From NCBI RefSeq assembly GCF_932526225.1, contig NC_064036.1:16950953-17010952 (forward strand): 60,000 bases of DNA. The letters run 5' to 3'. Below, one piece after another: positions 58,301 through 60,000 of this stretch (positions are counted from its first letter, which is position 1; every line of letters starts with the position of its first letter). The notes beneath the pieces were generated by a model. That model was not told the DNA's origin, did no database searches, and saw only the letters and a program-made list of their open reading frames with translations. The translations under genes were made by a program, and so were the position numbers. The stretch is from Nematostella vectensis (lineage: Eukaryota; Cnidaria; Anthozoa; Actiniaria; Edwardsiidae).

Positions 58301-58522
58301 CCAGACACATGCATGCTCTGTTCACGTGATAACACAGGATATTGTGACGCATGAATGACTGTTACGCGACTCACCTGATTGGATCATCACACCGTAGATC
58401 TCCAGACGCATGCATGCCACGCCCACGTGGTTCAAAGGGACGATGCGTATTACTCGAGCTATCGGCTTGGCGTAGATGGTGCTCTGCACAATGCTGTCAC
58501 GATCAAGATTACCAACAAACTC
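16287..58522 (-). CDS. Gene B: receptor-type protein tyrosine phosphatase with discoidin, fucolectin, Ig and FN3 ectodomain (36 exons, 5' end outside)
   Basis: Exons: 58522-58375, 56775-56524, 49456-49286, 48355-48107, 47626-47447, 47080-46782, 44447-44306, 43977-43670, 43314-43173, 42819-42463, 41873-41583, 40932-40621, 40030-39713, 38942-38836, 38409-38211, 37775-37670, 37385-37160, 36579-36528, 36453-36339, 36034-35904, 32314-32148, 31405-31315, 30712-30636, 30563-30524, 30445-30348, 30155-30039, 29302-29148, 25684-25549, 25135-24986, 24123-24051, 23575-23499, 23407-23273, 20835-20713, 19483-19338, 19029-18894, 16361-16287. All phases match; total 5901 nt. It is a single-pass membrane enzyme that would remove phosphate from phosphotyrosine in response to extracellular contacts. 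The ectodomain suggests glycan or matrix binding. D1 keeps all catalytic motifs; D2 is altered. Start codon and signal peptide are not in the window. Known RPTP classes combine Ig/FN3, MAM or carbonic anhydrase modules. I do not recall this F5/8C plus fucolectin combination as a standard class. Confidence 0.9.
16432..16553. mobile_element. Foldback MITE, 122 bp
   Basis: Two arms of about 55 bp (CCTGGGTACC ... CAGCCAAAATG and CATTTTGGCTG ... GGTACCCAGG) with an 11-bp loop, just upstream of the last gene B exon. Confidence 0.88.
16963..17447. mobile_element. Nested foldback element
   Basis: The inner arms 17167-17275 and 17305-17410 (TTGTCGTCAACCGGCTT..., AAGCCGGTTGACGACAA) form a long hairpin. 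The outer arms GGCTCACTTTCTCTTT (near 16975) and AAAGAGAAAGTGAGCTG (near 17420) extend it. Confidence 0.75.
17650..17900 (-). repeat. Dispersed repeat with palindromic TGACGTCA sites, copy 1
   Basis: It shares GATGTCCGTC(CGTCC)n, ACTCGAGTCGATGGGTTACC-like and GTGACGTCATCGATGACGTC blocks with 56810-57070 in opposite orientation. It lies within the 1.46-kb TIR element. Confidence 0.75.
18250..18893. repeat. 36-bp array starting at the donor of gene B exon 35
   Basis: About 18 units (minus strand GGATCGCAGGTCAACCAGCC plus a Pro-coding tail). The array starts about 9 bp inside the intron. Because most units are 36 bp, the exon 35 frame continues open through it for over 120 codons (GSQVNQPPPSLP repeats). 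Confidence 0.88.
18894..20835 (-). CDS. Gene B exons 33-35: degenerate phosphatase domain D2
   Basis: Exon 20835-20713 encodes YRQYWPSRDAKSYGKI ... ITRRFVLTTKE. Exon 19483-19338 encodes REVRHFQVIGWTEQKLPD ... ILVQC. Exon 19029-18894 encodes NGAGRSGTLCAVLSVIDRVK, VVDVFQAVKVLRASRPGAVE. Compared with active PTPs the WPD loop reads WTE, the P-loop HCSAGVGRTG reads QCSNGAGRSG (Cys and Arg kept, His lost), and the Q-loop MVQT reads AVES. D2 domains of RPTPs are usually weak or inactive; this one is probably a pseudophosphatase that binds or regulates. Confidence 0.87.
19484..20490. repeat. 27-bp array of 3' splice sites next to gene B exon 34
   Basis: About 36 units. On the gene strand each reads GGCGCGTC-TAATCAC-CTCTCTTTCCAG, that is the exon 34 start, a branch-point-like TAATCAC, a pyrimidine tract and CAG. 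The unit adjoining the exon is 26 bp, so use of the next acceptor upstream would shift the frame. Confidence 0.9.
20995..22012. repeat. 18-bp array
   Basis: About 56 units of GATGATGGTCATGTAGGT with C/T variants (GGCCATG). The 375-codon frame on the minus strand is a by-product. It lies in the gene B intron between exons 32 and 33; no link to an exon edge seen. Confidence 0.92.
22020..22760. repeat. 86-bp array followed by GATGGT simple repeat
   Basis: Five to six copies of a unit of about 86 bp (TGATTGCGTTAGTGGAGTTT ...), then GATGGTGATGATAATGGT repeats from about 22590. Confidence 0.88.
22888..23268. mobile_element. TIR element abutting the donor of gene B exon 32
   Basis: ACATGACGGAAAAAC near 22898 and GTTTTTCCGTCATGT at 23241 form terminal inverted repeats. 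The left end and its inner sequence (ACGCTTCAAATAAG, AATAAGGCGGAGAAT) recur at 58881-58970. Confidence 0.75.
23273..25135 (-). CDS. Gene B exons 29-32: D1-D2 linker and N-terminal half of D2
   Basis: Exon 25135-24986 encodes EQYVFIHLAVLEALVCG (end of D1) and GYEAEFQ. Exon 24123-24051 (73 nt) and exon 23575-23499 (77 nt) are divergent but phase-correct and lead into TAYMNASFAN, the YINAS equivalent. Exon 23407-23273 encodes AYREKNAFILCPAPSSEDIT, NFWQMVLDFSVGTVVMLYDT. Exon 32's donor is within a few bases of a terminal inverted repeat (22888-23268). Confidence 0.85.
23634..23725. repeat. G-run and GT/GGGTG low-complexity tract
   Basis: A run of about 20 G followed by TGTGTG and GGGTGGGG. Potential G-quadruplex; lies in a gene B intron. 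Confidence 0.75.
24124..24985. repeat. Gene B intron 29 with a 43-bp array (24325-24730)
   Basis: Nine to ten almost identical units of TTCAATAAACTTCCCTCCCT followed by TCCGCGTATGTATTTAACAC. Very low divergence points to recent expansion. The rest of the intron is AT-rich with nothing recognised. Confidence 0.9.
25136..25548. other. Gene B intron 28
   Basis: Unique sequence; nothing recognised. Confidence 0.6.
25549..25684 (-). CDS. Gene B exon 28: D1 phosphate-binding loop and Q-loop
   Basis: It completes the signature started in exon 27: together HCSAGVGRTG, the PTP P-loop. It continues FLVIDAMLRQAKKQK, VDIFNYVKAIREDRPHMVQT. The invariant arginine and the glutamine of the Q-loop (MVQT) are present, so D1 should be active. 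Phase 2 in, phase 0 out (donor GTAAGA). Confidence 0.9.
25925..29147. repeat. 37-bp array of the D1 active-site exon end and its splice donor
   Basis: About 87 units of 36-37 bp. On the gene strand each contains TGGGTCATACACTGCAG then GTATxC, that is the codons W-V-I-H-C of the PTP signature, the split Ser codon and a GTAT donor, followed by about 15 bp of intron. The real exon end is the rightmost unit (29148 onward), differing by one base (GTGATA vs GTCATA). Confidence 0.93.
29148..30155 (-). CDS. Gene B exons 26-27: D1 core with WPD loop and catalytic cysteine
   Basis: Exon 30155-30039 encodes KKCHQYWPDSTSKY ... DYIIRTF. Exon 29302-29148 encodes YQYHFTVWPDKGVPQYATAV ... WVIHC and the first two bases of the next Ser codon. 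The WPD aspartate (general acid) and the catalytic cysteine are both present; the Cys is about codon 1616 of the portion in the window. The donor is GTATGC. The exon end from TGGGT through the donor is repeated about 87 times in the following intron. Confidence 0.9.
29303..30038. other. Gene B intron 26
   Basis: Unique sequence with a few ATTTTTAACCCTA-like short repeats near 29,390-29,490. No exon or element recognised. Confidence 0.6.
30348..32314 (-). CDS. Gene B exons 21-25: N-terminal half of catalytic domain D1
   Basis: Exons 32314-32148, 31405-31315, 30712-30636, 30563-30524 (only 40 nt) and 30445-30348. Motifs in order: FVDYFNRAKQNN and LEAEFK (wedge region), VNKAKNRYANI, the DYINAS motif (SDYINASYLR), KAYIATQ, and GDFWRMMWQERRCVIVMLTG. 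KNRY and DYINAS shape the phosphotyrosine pocket. Exon 21's donor is GTTCAA, non-optimal at +3, but exon 22 continues the family pattern exactly. Confidence 0.88.
30880..31210. repeat. 37-bp array, degenerate
   Basis: About nine units of AACATTTTGAACCTCTCGAG followed by GTCCCCTTTCGGCCCC, in the gene B intron between exons 22 and 23. Confidence 0.85.
31406..32147. other. Gene B intron 21
   Basis: No exon recognised. 31,760-32,050 has GC-rich sequence with two GTGTTAGT-type inverted segments (CACACTAACACGG near 31,770; CCGTGTTAGTATGGAC near 32,030), possibly a MITE of about 280 bp. Confidence 0.5.
32520..33085. repeat. Diverged AT-rich tandem repeat, period about 125 bp
   Basis: Repeated AACTATCCTGAACACGTAAA and TTATCTTTAAATCTCTTTTA blocks, with a half-period similarity. 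Intronic. Confidence 0.75.
33105..35903. repeat. 38-bp array of the exon 20 end and its splice donor
   Basis: About 73 units. On the gene strand each reads ACATCTACGATAAGG then GTGAGCCAGGTAGGTACC. The first part is the end of exon 20 (YIYDK codons), GTGAGC is the donor, and CAG-GTAGGT is a second donor-like site. Blocks of about 10 units recur, showing higher-order duplication. The true exon end is the rightmost unit. Confidence 0.93.
35904..36034 (-). CDS. Gene B exon 20: arginine-rich stop-transfer and juxtamembrane exon
   Basis: A 131-nt exon. It opens inside a hexameric DNA repeat (GCGTAG units) that encodes a run of arginines directly after the membrane helix (RRRRRRRPPPSK), then an acidic stretch and ITSYIYDK before donor GTGAGC. 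Each hexamer ends in AG, so alternative acceptors would change the run by two arginines without shifting frame. The exon's last bases and donor are the seed of the 38-bp array that fills the following intron (33105-35903). Confidence 0.84.
36339..36579 (-). CDS. Gene B exons 18-19: stalk and transmembrane segment
   Basis: Exon 36579-36528 (52 nt) encodes VTLTGKEAVIASISMPK. Exon 36453-36339 encodes a polar stalk and the helix AAYVVLPLLIIAIVAALVVI followed by WKR. The helix is about 20 residues with a tryptophan and basic residues at its inner end, as expected for a type I membrane protein. Exon 19's donor is GTCAAT, weaker than the others; reading on instead would meet a stop within a few codons. 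Confidence 0.85.
36580..37159. other. Gene B intron 17
   Basis: Contains CATCATCAC simple repeats (36,660-36,860). Nothing else recognised. Confidence 0.65.
37160..37775 (-). CDS. Gene B exons 16-17: membrane-proximal ectodomain with furin-like site
   Basis: Exon 37775-37670 encodes a strand-rich segment (APVVPYMQLLNGTNTGHVNV...). Exon 37385-37160 encodes the YHVLVEDV, YSVAAELS, FTIGDGKIYG and NIPLQRGKKYKVYERAV blocks that form the membrane-proximal region of RPTPs. The segment RVRKRRE near 37,340 matches a furin recognition site; many RPTPs (LAR, kappa, mu types) are cut there into two non-covalently joined subunits. That this one is cut is inference. Confidence 0.82.
37776..38137. other. 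Gene B intron 15, unannotated part
   Basis: Intronic sequence 5' of exon 16; nothing recognised apart from the MITE copy that follows it. Confidence 0.6.
38138..38208. mobile_element. Palindromic MITE, half copy, abutting donor of exon 15
   Basis: CAAGTCGATTG ... TGCATTGAATACGACGTTTG then AACTTAGCC matches the right arm of the full copy at 40141-40284. The exon 15 donor reads GTAAGGCTAAGTTC, so bases from about +5 belong to the element. Confidence 0.78.
38211..38942 (-). CDS. Gene B exons 14-15: fibronectin type III domain 4
   Basis: Exon 38942-38836 encodes EPDAPKGLVVAGSTKREVDL and EWTAPDTKG. Exon 38409-38211 encodes VPNLVPGTRYDLRIQAVTEC, GDGEYSA and AETL. The domain is split by a phase 0 intron. 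The donor of exon 15 (GTAAGG) lies only a few bases from the end of a palindromic MITE copy (38138-38208). Confidence 0.86.
39049..39203. mobile_element. GC-rich MITE family copy 2
   Basis: Same termini and interior as the copy at 4676 but with a single terminal unit. It lies in the gene B intron between exons 13 and 14. Confidence 0.82.
39713..40030 (-). CDS. Gene B exon 13: fibronectin type III domain 3
   Basis: A 318-nt exon with phase 1 borders. Seen: PSSAPANITVLH, IIWNAIPPEQSNG, VTLRGLPACSFYDVIVRGFT, VGPGPYSD, then RLETSG, a complete FN3 pattern. Acceptor TGTAG, donor GTAGGA. Confidence 0.87.
40141..40284. mobile_element. Palindromic MITE, full copy
   Basis: GGCTAAGTTCCAACGTCGTA ... 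CATGAGCCGTTTTCAATGC and its reverse complement form a near-perfect 144-bp palindrome. Partial copies lie at 10722-10812 and 38138-38208. Confidence 0.88.
40621..40932 (-). CDS. Gene B exon 12: fibronectin type III domain 2
   Basis: A 312-nt exon with phase 1 borders. Seen: PIMTLSWQPPSQSNGIITGY, the tryptophan and proline-rich strand B-C pattern, and a closing TITTPE. Strand F is divergent (FTYVISVQAITVAIGPPS). Acceptor CACAG, donor GTATGT. Confidence 0.84.
41049..41361. mobile_element. GC-rich MITE family copy 3, with inserted sequence
   Basis: Left end GCCATAGCAGAGGGTGGGG. Two right-end-like segments (CCTGCTACG near 41311 and 41350) enclose unrelated AT-rich sequence, suggesting a nested or rearranged copy. 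Confidence 0.75.
41583..41873 (-). CDS. Gene B exon 11: fibronectin type III domain 1
   Basis: A 291-nt exon with phase 1 borders, 97 residues. Seen: PSNPRDVRATDVGPRSATLS followed by W, the YLAPYTHYKAKVRASSKVG pattern of strands F and G, and a closing FRTSQA. A closer-looking acceptor (TAG at about 41,862) would give a stop, so the AAG acceptor before 41873 is used. Confidence 0.85.
41940..42262. mobile_element. Foldback element next to gene B exon 11
   Basis: GAGGACGCATAAATACAATG near 42007 and its mirror TGTATTTATGCGTCC near 42168 are the best part of imperfect arms that extend over about 120 bp each. Confidence 0.72.
42463..42819 (-). CDS. Gene B exon 10: Ig-like domain
   Basis: A single 357-nt exon with phase 1 borders. 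The core is DITCSARG, then FEWYSSG, then a serine-rich strand and SFTCRAPSG, that is the Cys-Trp-Cys pattern of an immunoglobulin fold, although the usual D-x-G-x-Y-x-C is degenerate. Several extra cysteines follow. It sits between the discoidin modules and the FN3 repeats, as Ig domains do in RPTPs. Confidence 0.75.
42820..43172. other. Gene B intron 9
   Basis: Unique sequence; nothing recognised. Confidence 0.6.
43173..43977 (-). CDS. Gene B exons 8-9: F5/8C (discoidin) domain
   Basis: Exon 43977-43670 encodes CFTALGLESGSIPSSRVTAS ... GRLYGASSWC ... FLQVDLG ... VATQGDV ... YRVVYSYDG. Exon 43314-43173 encodes VFTGNEDE ... ARFVRLMP ... CVRMELYGC. This is a full canonical F5/8C with both terminal cysteines. 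Phases 1, 0, 1; donors GTGTCA and GTAAGT. Confidence 0.88.
43315..43669. other. Gene B intron 8
   Basis: Unique sequence; nothing recognised. Confidence 0.6.
44306..47080 (-). CDS. Gene B exons 6-7: F5/8C (discoidin) domain
   Basis: Exon 47080-46782 encodes IPDARLTASSKWDDDYAPSK ... WLKVDLG ... VATQGDP ... YKIEISTDG. Exon 44447-44306 encodes IFSGNRDG ... ARFVQFLP ... RMEVYG. These are the motifs of a coagulation factor 5/8 type C domain of about 150 residues, which binds glycans, lipids or collagen in other proteins. Border phases are 1, 0 and 1. The intron holds a Harbinger-like element and a GC-rich MITE. Confidence 0.87.
44577..44732. mobile_element. MITE with CAGGCCCGTACC ends and G/C runs
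   Basis: CAGGCCCGTACCCAGG at the left mirrors GGGTACGGGCCTG at the right. The interior has a run of about 21 G facing a run of about 15 C. hAT-like ends are possible; no target duplication recognised. Confidence 0.75.
44733..45580. other. Gene B intron 6, left part
   Basis: AT-rich unique sequence with a local CCGCGGACCGCGTGGACCGT palindromic patch near 45,342. No gene recognised. Confidence 0.55.
45581..46271 (+). mobile_element. Internally deleted Harbinger-like DNA transposon
   Basis: Terminal inverted repeats AAGGCCCGTCTACAC / GTGTAGACGAGCCTT, with subterminal AT-rich arms (TTTATGTGGCAA...), enclose a short coding remnant on the plus strand. It lies in the gene B intron between exons 6 and 7. 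Confidence 0.7.
45768..45947 (+). pseudogene. Harbinger-type transposase, N-terminal fragment
   Basis: A 59-codon frame from ATG 45768 to TAA 45945. The segment KCWVKAWKSRREAQG, then LVEELRITDLDGFHNFFR, resembles the conserved N-terminal block of PIF/Harbinger transposases (WWV-x-W-x-RR-x-x-G ... ELR-x-D-x-x-x-F-x-NFxR). The catalytic part is missing. Confidence 0.65.
46272..46781. other. Gene B intron 6, right part
   Basis: AT-rich unique sequence between the Harbinger-like element and exon 6; nothing recognised. Confidence 0.55.
47447..48355 (-). CDS. Gene B exons 4-5: fucolectin-type (FTP) domain 2
   Basis: Exon 48355-48107 encodes NVAKNKTASQSS ... YRAVDGD ... CSHTNN ... PWWMVDLG ... RLRSFELRIG. 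Exon 47626-47447 encodes CGDVYAIPD ... GRYLTIKS ... LTLCEVEVY. It has the same exon layout and phases as FTP domain 1, so the pair arose by duplication of a two-exon module. Donors are GTGAGT and GTAAAT. Confidence 0.87.
47673..47833. mobile_element. MITE-like element
   Basis: GGCATAGCCAGGATTTTTAA at the left and a GGGGGCCTG ... CCCTGGCAACGCC right end form degenerate inverted ends; the AGGTCCTTT motif is repeated inside. Confidence 0.55.
48356..49285. other. Gene B intron 3
   Basis: AT-rich; a G run near 48,457. No exon or element recognised. Confidence 0.6.
49286..56775 (-). CDS. Gene B exons 2-3: fucolectin-type (FTP) domain 1
   Basis: Exon 56775-56524 encodes NVALRKTAYQPS ... TRAVDGD ... 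CTHTKG ... PWWRVDLG ... VVITNRD ... FELRIG. Exon 49456-49286 encodes CGDKYGI ... GRYVGIRL ... LTLCEVEVY. This is the fucolectin/tachylectin-4/pentraxin-1 signature (RAVDG, CxHT, PWWxVDLG, GRYV, LCEVEVY), a fucose-binding beta-sandwich in animal lectins. Introns are phase 1 on all sides, so the domain is a 1-1 module. The intron between the two exons is over 7 kb and holds a minisatellite split by a Ty3 retrotransposon. Confidence 0.87.
49457..49717. repeat. 23-bp array of the exon 3 acceptor region, exon-side block
   Basis: About 11 units (plus strand ATGAGGTAATGTCAGTATCATAC). The gene-strand form GATACTGACATTACCTCATG closely matches the bases just before exon 3 (GATACTGAAATTACCTCAAG), that is its branch-point-like TACTGAA and acceptor. 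Confidence 0.85.
49718..49843 (+). repeat. 5' LTR of the Ty3 element
   Basis: It starts TGTTGGTCAGCGG and carries AATAAA at 49791. Compared with the 3' LTR it has an extra 15 bp, a local duplication of the GGTCAGCGG start, which fully accounts for the length difference (126 vs 111 bp). Confidence 0.88.
49845..49860 (+). other. Primer binding site of the Ty3 element
   Basis: TGGTGTCAGAAGTGGG begins one base after the 5' LTR and is complementary to a tRNA 3' end in CCCACTTCTGACACCA, which resembles tRNA-Leu. Confidence 0.75.
49863..50105 (+). pseudogene. Ty3 gag, N-terminal part (broken)
   Basis: From ATG at 49863 a capsid-like stretch (SENSKNFELRFNDYCI ...) runs to a TGA at 50103-50105. Gag resumes at once in another frame across an A-rich run, so this is a frameshift rather than a true end. 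Confidence 0.75.
50136..52172 (+). pseudogene. Ty3 gag C-terminus, protease and reverse transcriptase (one 678-codon frame)
   Basis: Order seen: capsid C-terminal part; two zinc knuckles (CFGCGDRRGPHPWKEC with non-standard spacing, and CSKCAGNDHFARVC); a protease active site (QIDTAATCN, 50994 onward); then RT fingers and palm with FSLVDVKEGF and LPFGIKSASEEF. The catalytic YxDD box reads IADG, so one of the two metal-binding aspartates is lost and the RT should be dead. The frame ends at 52170-52172 after a shift near 52120. Confidence 0.88.
52246..52869 (+). pseudogene. Ty3 RT thumb and RNase H (stop and triplication)
   Basis: The RT thumb/connection (52246-52497) ends at an in-frame TAA at 52495. 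RNase H follows (LQTDASDYAVGGTLLQ ... QIERECLAICNG, HTDHQPLE). From 52747 an 86-bp block is present three times (52747-52832, 52833-52918, 52919-53004); since 86 is not a multiple of three, the frame is destroyed. Confidence 0.85.
52994..53806 (+). pseudogene. Ty3 integrase, N-terminal and core part
   Basis: After the RNase H end (YKRGPTLYLADTLSRAAL) come the zinc-binding HHCC region (H-A-N-H ... CESCGTC) and the integrase core (NCHTDNGPQFIS). The frame stops at 53806, inside the core before the catalytic glutamate region. Confidence 0.85.
53892..54620 (+). pseudogene. Ty3 integrase C-terminal part
   Basis: Continues the integrase in another frame. The segment SPYHPKGNGRAEAAVK just upstream (about 53835-53882) holds the catalytic Glu region, followed by a C-terminal tail with RNQ-type basic blocks (YAYAKPRPNQRGQPWRYGEV), typical of the GPY/F-like end. 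It stops at 54618-54620, 120 bp before the 3' LTR. Confidence 0.83.
54742..54852 (+). repeat. 3' LTR of the Ty3 element
   Basis: It matches the 5' LTR with several substitutions and lacks the 15-bp duplication. It is preceded by a polypurine tract (AAGGGGGAGA, ending at 54741). The divergence between the LTRs says the insertion is not recent. Confidence 0.88.
54853..56300. repeat. 23-bp array of the exon 3 acceptor region, distal block
   Basis: About 62 units of the same 23-bp sequence as 49457-49717. The Ty3 element split one continuous array. Variants (CCATAC, ATAAGG, TTAGG) recur in blocks. Confidence 0.9.
56314..56427. mobile_element. Perfect hairpin element, 114 bp
   Basis: CAATACACCAAAAACTGGAA ... 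GCCAAAT and its exact reverse complement (about 36 bp each) around a loop of about 42 bp, at the edge of the 23-bp array. Confidence 0.85.
56810..57660 (+). repeat. Dispersed repeat with palindromic TGACGTCA sites, copy 2, expanded
   Basis: It begins like the copy at 17650-17900 and continues as four to five diverged tandem units of about 160 bp. Each has AACCAAACTTGGCAGGTGTC, GGTCACGTGA and GTGACGTCATNGATGACGTC. A further partial unit is near 57,980-58,100. It starts about 35 bp upstream of gene B exon 2. Confidence 0.8.
57661..58374. other. Gene B intron 1, remaining part
   Basis: Mostly unique AT-rich sequence plus the partial CRE-type repeat at 57,980-58,100. No exon seen. Confidence 0.6.
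58375..58522 (-). CDS. Gene B exon 1 in window: C-terminal half of an F5/8C (discoidin) domain
   Basis: It encodes FVGNLDRDS ... ARVIRIVPLNHVGVACMRLE with IYG, the conserved end of the F5/8 type C fold (ARxIRI-P-x-CxRLE-YG). It enters in phase 0 and leaves in phase 1 (donor GTGAGT), as do the second halves of the other two F5/8C domains. The first-half exon (about 300 nt) should lie right of 60000; I did not find it in 58523-60000. Confidence 0.82.
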
Positions 58523-58620
58523 CTGCACAAGAGAAGGGAAGCAGTGACAATAAAGAAGCTACCGACAAACTCCTGCACAGAAAAGCAGTGAAAATAAAGG
58601 GATCACCGACAAACTTCTAA
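58500..58620. repeat. Three tandem copies of the exon 1 acceptor and exon start
   Basis: ACCAACAAACTCCTGCACA (58511), ACCGACAAACTCCTGCACAG (58560) and ACCGACAAACTTCTAAGCAG (58605). The first is the true exon 58375-58522 start with its acceptor; the others are copies about 45-50 bp apart in the upstream intron. Confidence 0.78.
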
Positions 58621-58880
58621 GCAGCCCCGAGAACGCGGCTATCCCGAAAACTTACTTTAAGCTCCCAGCTCTAAAATGTTCAGTTTTCTTTACTCGGATA
58701 ACTCGAACTCCCTGTTAACTCGATCTAGTTCCGTACGAGAACGTCATCTTTACTACTAGAAACTCAAGTTTTCCGCTAATTCGTACTGTTTTTCATCCGG
58801 GGTTTTCGAGTTAGCGAGGTCTCGTTGTTTACAAGTAATCTACCAATGACCTTCAAAAACTCATAGTAACTGAGAATAAG
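58621..58880. other. Upstream intron of gene B or intergenic
   Basis: No coding exon recognised. TCGAGTTAGCGAGGTCTCGT-type sequence near 58,806 may be a repeat fragment. Confidence 0.5.
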
Positions 58881-58970
58881 AATTACAACGACATGACGGA
58901 AAAACATGACGTAACGCTTCAAATAAGCTCATTTCAGATCTAATAAGGCGGAGAATGTCTCTTTGTGGCA
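58881..58970. repeat. Second copy of the 22888 element, one end
   Basis: Shares GACATGACGGAAAAACATGA and CTAATAAGGCGGAGAATG with the copy at 22888; the other end was not found before the BEL element. Confidence 0.7.
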
Positions 58971-59078
58971 GTATAAGGTGGCGAGTTTGAAAATTTTTAG
59001 CCGGTAGTGCAATGGCAGTAGGAACAGATTTGTTATTGGGCCATTTTAGCGAAACTTATATAAGGAAATGTCATGGCC

Positions 59079-60000
59079 TGTCTGGAATTGAGCTGTCGGA
59101 GATTGAGCAATCGTGATTATGTAAATTATTCCTGAGGTCTAATTATCTAAACTATTTTTAATTAAGAGATTAGTTGATCACAATAGATACTTGTTGCAGC
59201 TGTGTAAATAGACGCCTAGCCTTTTCCTGATAAAACGGTATAAAACACGCTGGTACGACAGAACGATAGAACGAGACGACAGTGAACAGAGACAGCGAGC
59301 AGATCCAGAAATCAACTGTAACTACTACAAAATCATTATCCATCTTCAAATAAATGTTCTTTTAAATTCACAACACAAAGTGGCGACCACGAAGGGACAC
59401 ACGGCTTAAACAGCAAGAACCTAGCGGATAAGAACGGATTTGTCAAGATGGAGAAGCTAACTAAGGAGTTAGAAGCGAAGCTTAAAACGTTGAGATTTCG
59501 AGTGCTGAAAACAAACGATGTCCTGACAAAGGATAAACAAGCCTTGGAGCGACATTACAACTCTATCACGAACGGGATTAATGCGGTGAGTGATATCAAA
59601 GAGCAGCTAGAAGAAAAGAAATTCGCGAAGGGCGAGAGCGAGGAAGAAATAGGACAATGGGGCGAAAGCGTAGAGAAAGAGTTAGAGGACGCAGATTCCG
59701 CTAACGCAAAACTTCAGGCTGCCATACAATATGCGCAAAAAGAAGAAGAAGACAAGAGATGCCACGAGAGCCATCTTAAGCAGCTGAAGTATCAGCAGGA
59801 ACTACTTCAACAAAAGGCAACATTTGAGAAGGATCAAAACACCACTTCGAGCATGGATCGGTCAGCTAGCAACAACAGTGCTACGAACACTAAACTTCCG
59901 AAATTGACCATCACGAAGTTTAATGGAAAGTCGGAGAATTGGCTGTCGTTCTGGGGAAAGTTTAGCTGTGAGGTTGACGCCACAAACGCATCCCCAGTAA
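59079..60000 (+). mobile_element. 5' end of a BEL/Pao LTR retrotransposon
   Basis: A probable LTR runs from about TGTCTGG (59079) to about 59378, with TATAAAA at 59239 and AATAAA at 59349. It is followed by TGGCGACCACGAAGG (59381), which looks like a primer binding site, and an uninterrupted gag frame to the window end. The left LTR edge is a guess because the 3' LTR is not in view. Confidence 0.75.
59448..60000 (+). CDS. BEL/Pao gag (DUF1759-type), partial, open at window end
   Basis: ATG at 59448, 184 codons without a stop. The N-terminal 130 residues are charged and coiled-coil-like (LEAKLKTLRFRVLKTNDVLT, Glu/Lys rich). They are followed by KLPKLTITKFNGKSENWLSF and WGKF, the characteristic start of the BEL/Pao gag domain. 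The intact frame, unlike the decayed Ty3 element, suggests a younger copy. It lies on the strand opposite gene B, probably in an intron of it. Confidence 0.85.
   Translation, partial: MEKLTKELEAKLKTLRFRVLKTNDVLTKDKQALERHYNSITNGINAVSDIKEQLEEKKFAKGESEEEIGQWGESVEKELEDADSANAKLQAAIQYAQKEEEDKRCHESHLKQLKYQQELLQQKATFEKDQNTTSSMDRSASNNSATNTKLPKLTITKFNGKSENWLSFWGKFSCEVDATNASPV

Noticed and set aside
594-58522. One giant Calx-beta plus phosphatase gene
   Set aside because: Gene B ends with a canonical PTP C-terminus and TGA at 16287, and gene A starts with its own ATG and signal peptide at 14237.

Overview
The window reads as animal (metazoan) nuclear DNA, most likely from an anthozoan cnidarian such as a sea anemone. 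The basis is short phase-consistent exons, AT-rich introns, foldback elements, Ty3 and BEL/Pao LTR retrotransposons, and extracellular module families (Calx-beta, F5/8C, fucolectin, FN3, receptor PTP) typical of such genomes. The species assignment is inference; nothing bacterial is present.

Two large genes lie head to tail on the minus strand. Gene B, upstream, has 36 exons that I could place from 58522 down to a stop codon at 16287-16289. Every junction is phase-compatible and the joined coding length is 5901 nt (1966 codons plus stop). It encodes the end of an F5/8C domain, two fucolectin-type (FTP) domains, two F5/8C domains, an Ig domain, four FN3 domains, a membrane-proximal region with a furin-like site, one transmembrane helix, an apparently active phosphatase domain D1 and a degenerate D2. 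This is a receptor protein tyrosine phosphatase with a lectin-like ectodomain; its 5' end is beyond the window. Gene A starts with a signal peptide at 14237 and runs off the left edge: 16 exons encode seven complete Calx-beta domains and half of an eighth.

Introns are dominated by tandem repeats. Several arrays are built from copies of an adjacent exon-intron boundary: the D1 exon carrying the catalytic cysteine and its 5' splice site (25.9-29.1 kb), the juxtamembrane exon's 5' splice site (33.1-35.9 kb), a D2 exon's 3' splice site (19.5-20.5 kb), a fucolectin exon's 3' splice site (49.5-49.7 and 54.9-56.3 kb), a Calx-beta exon's 5' splice site (3.1-3.5 kb), and smaller cases.

Mobile DNA: a decayed Ty3/Gypsy element with both LTRs sits inside one of these arrays (49718-54852, plus strand). 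The start of an open BEL/Pao element occupies the right edge (about 59079-60000, plus strand). There is a deleted Harbinger-like element (45.6-46.3 kb) and about 20 inverted-repeat (MITE or foldback) elements. No tRNA, rRNA or CRISPR array was recognised.
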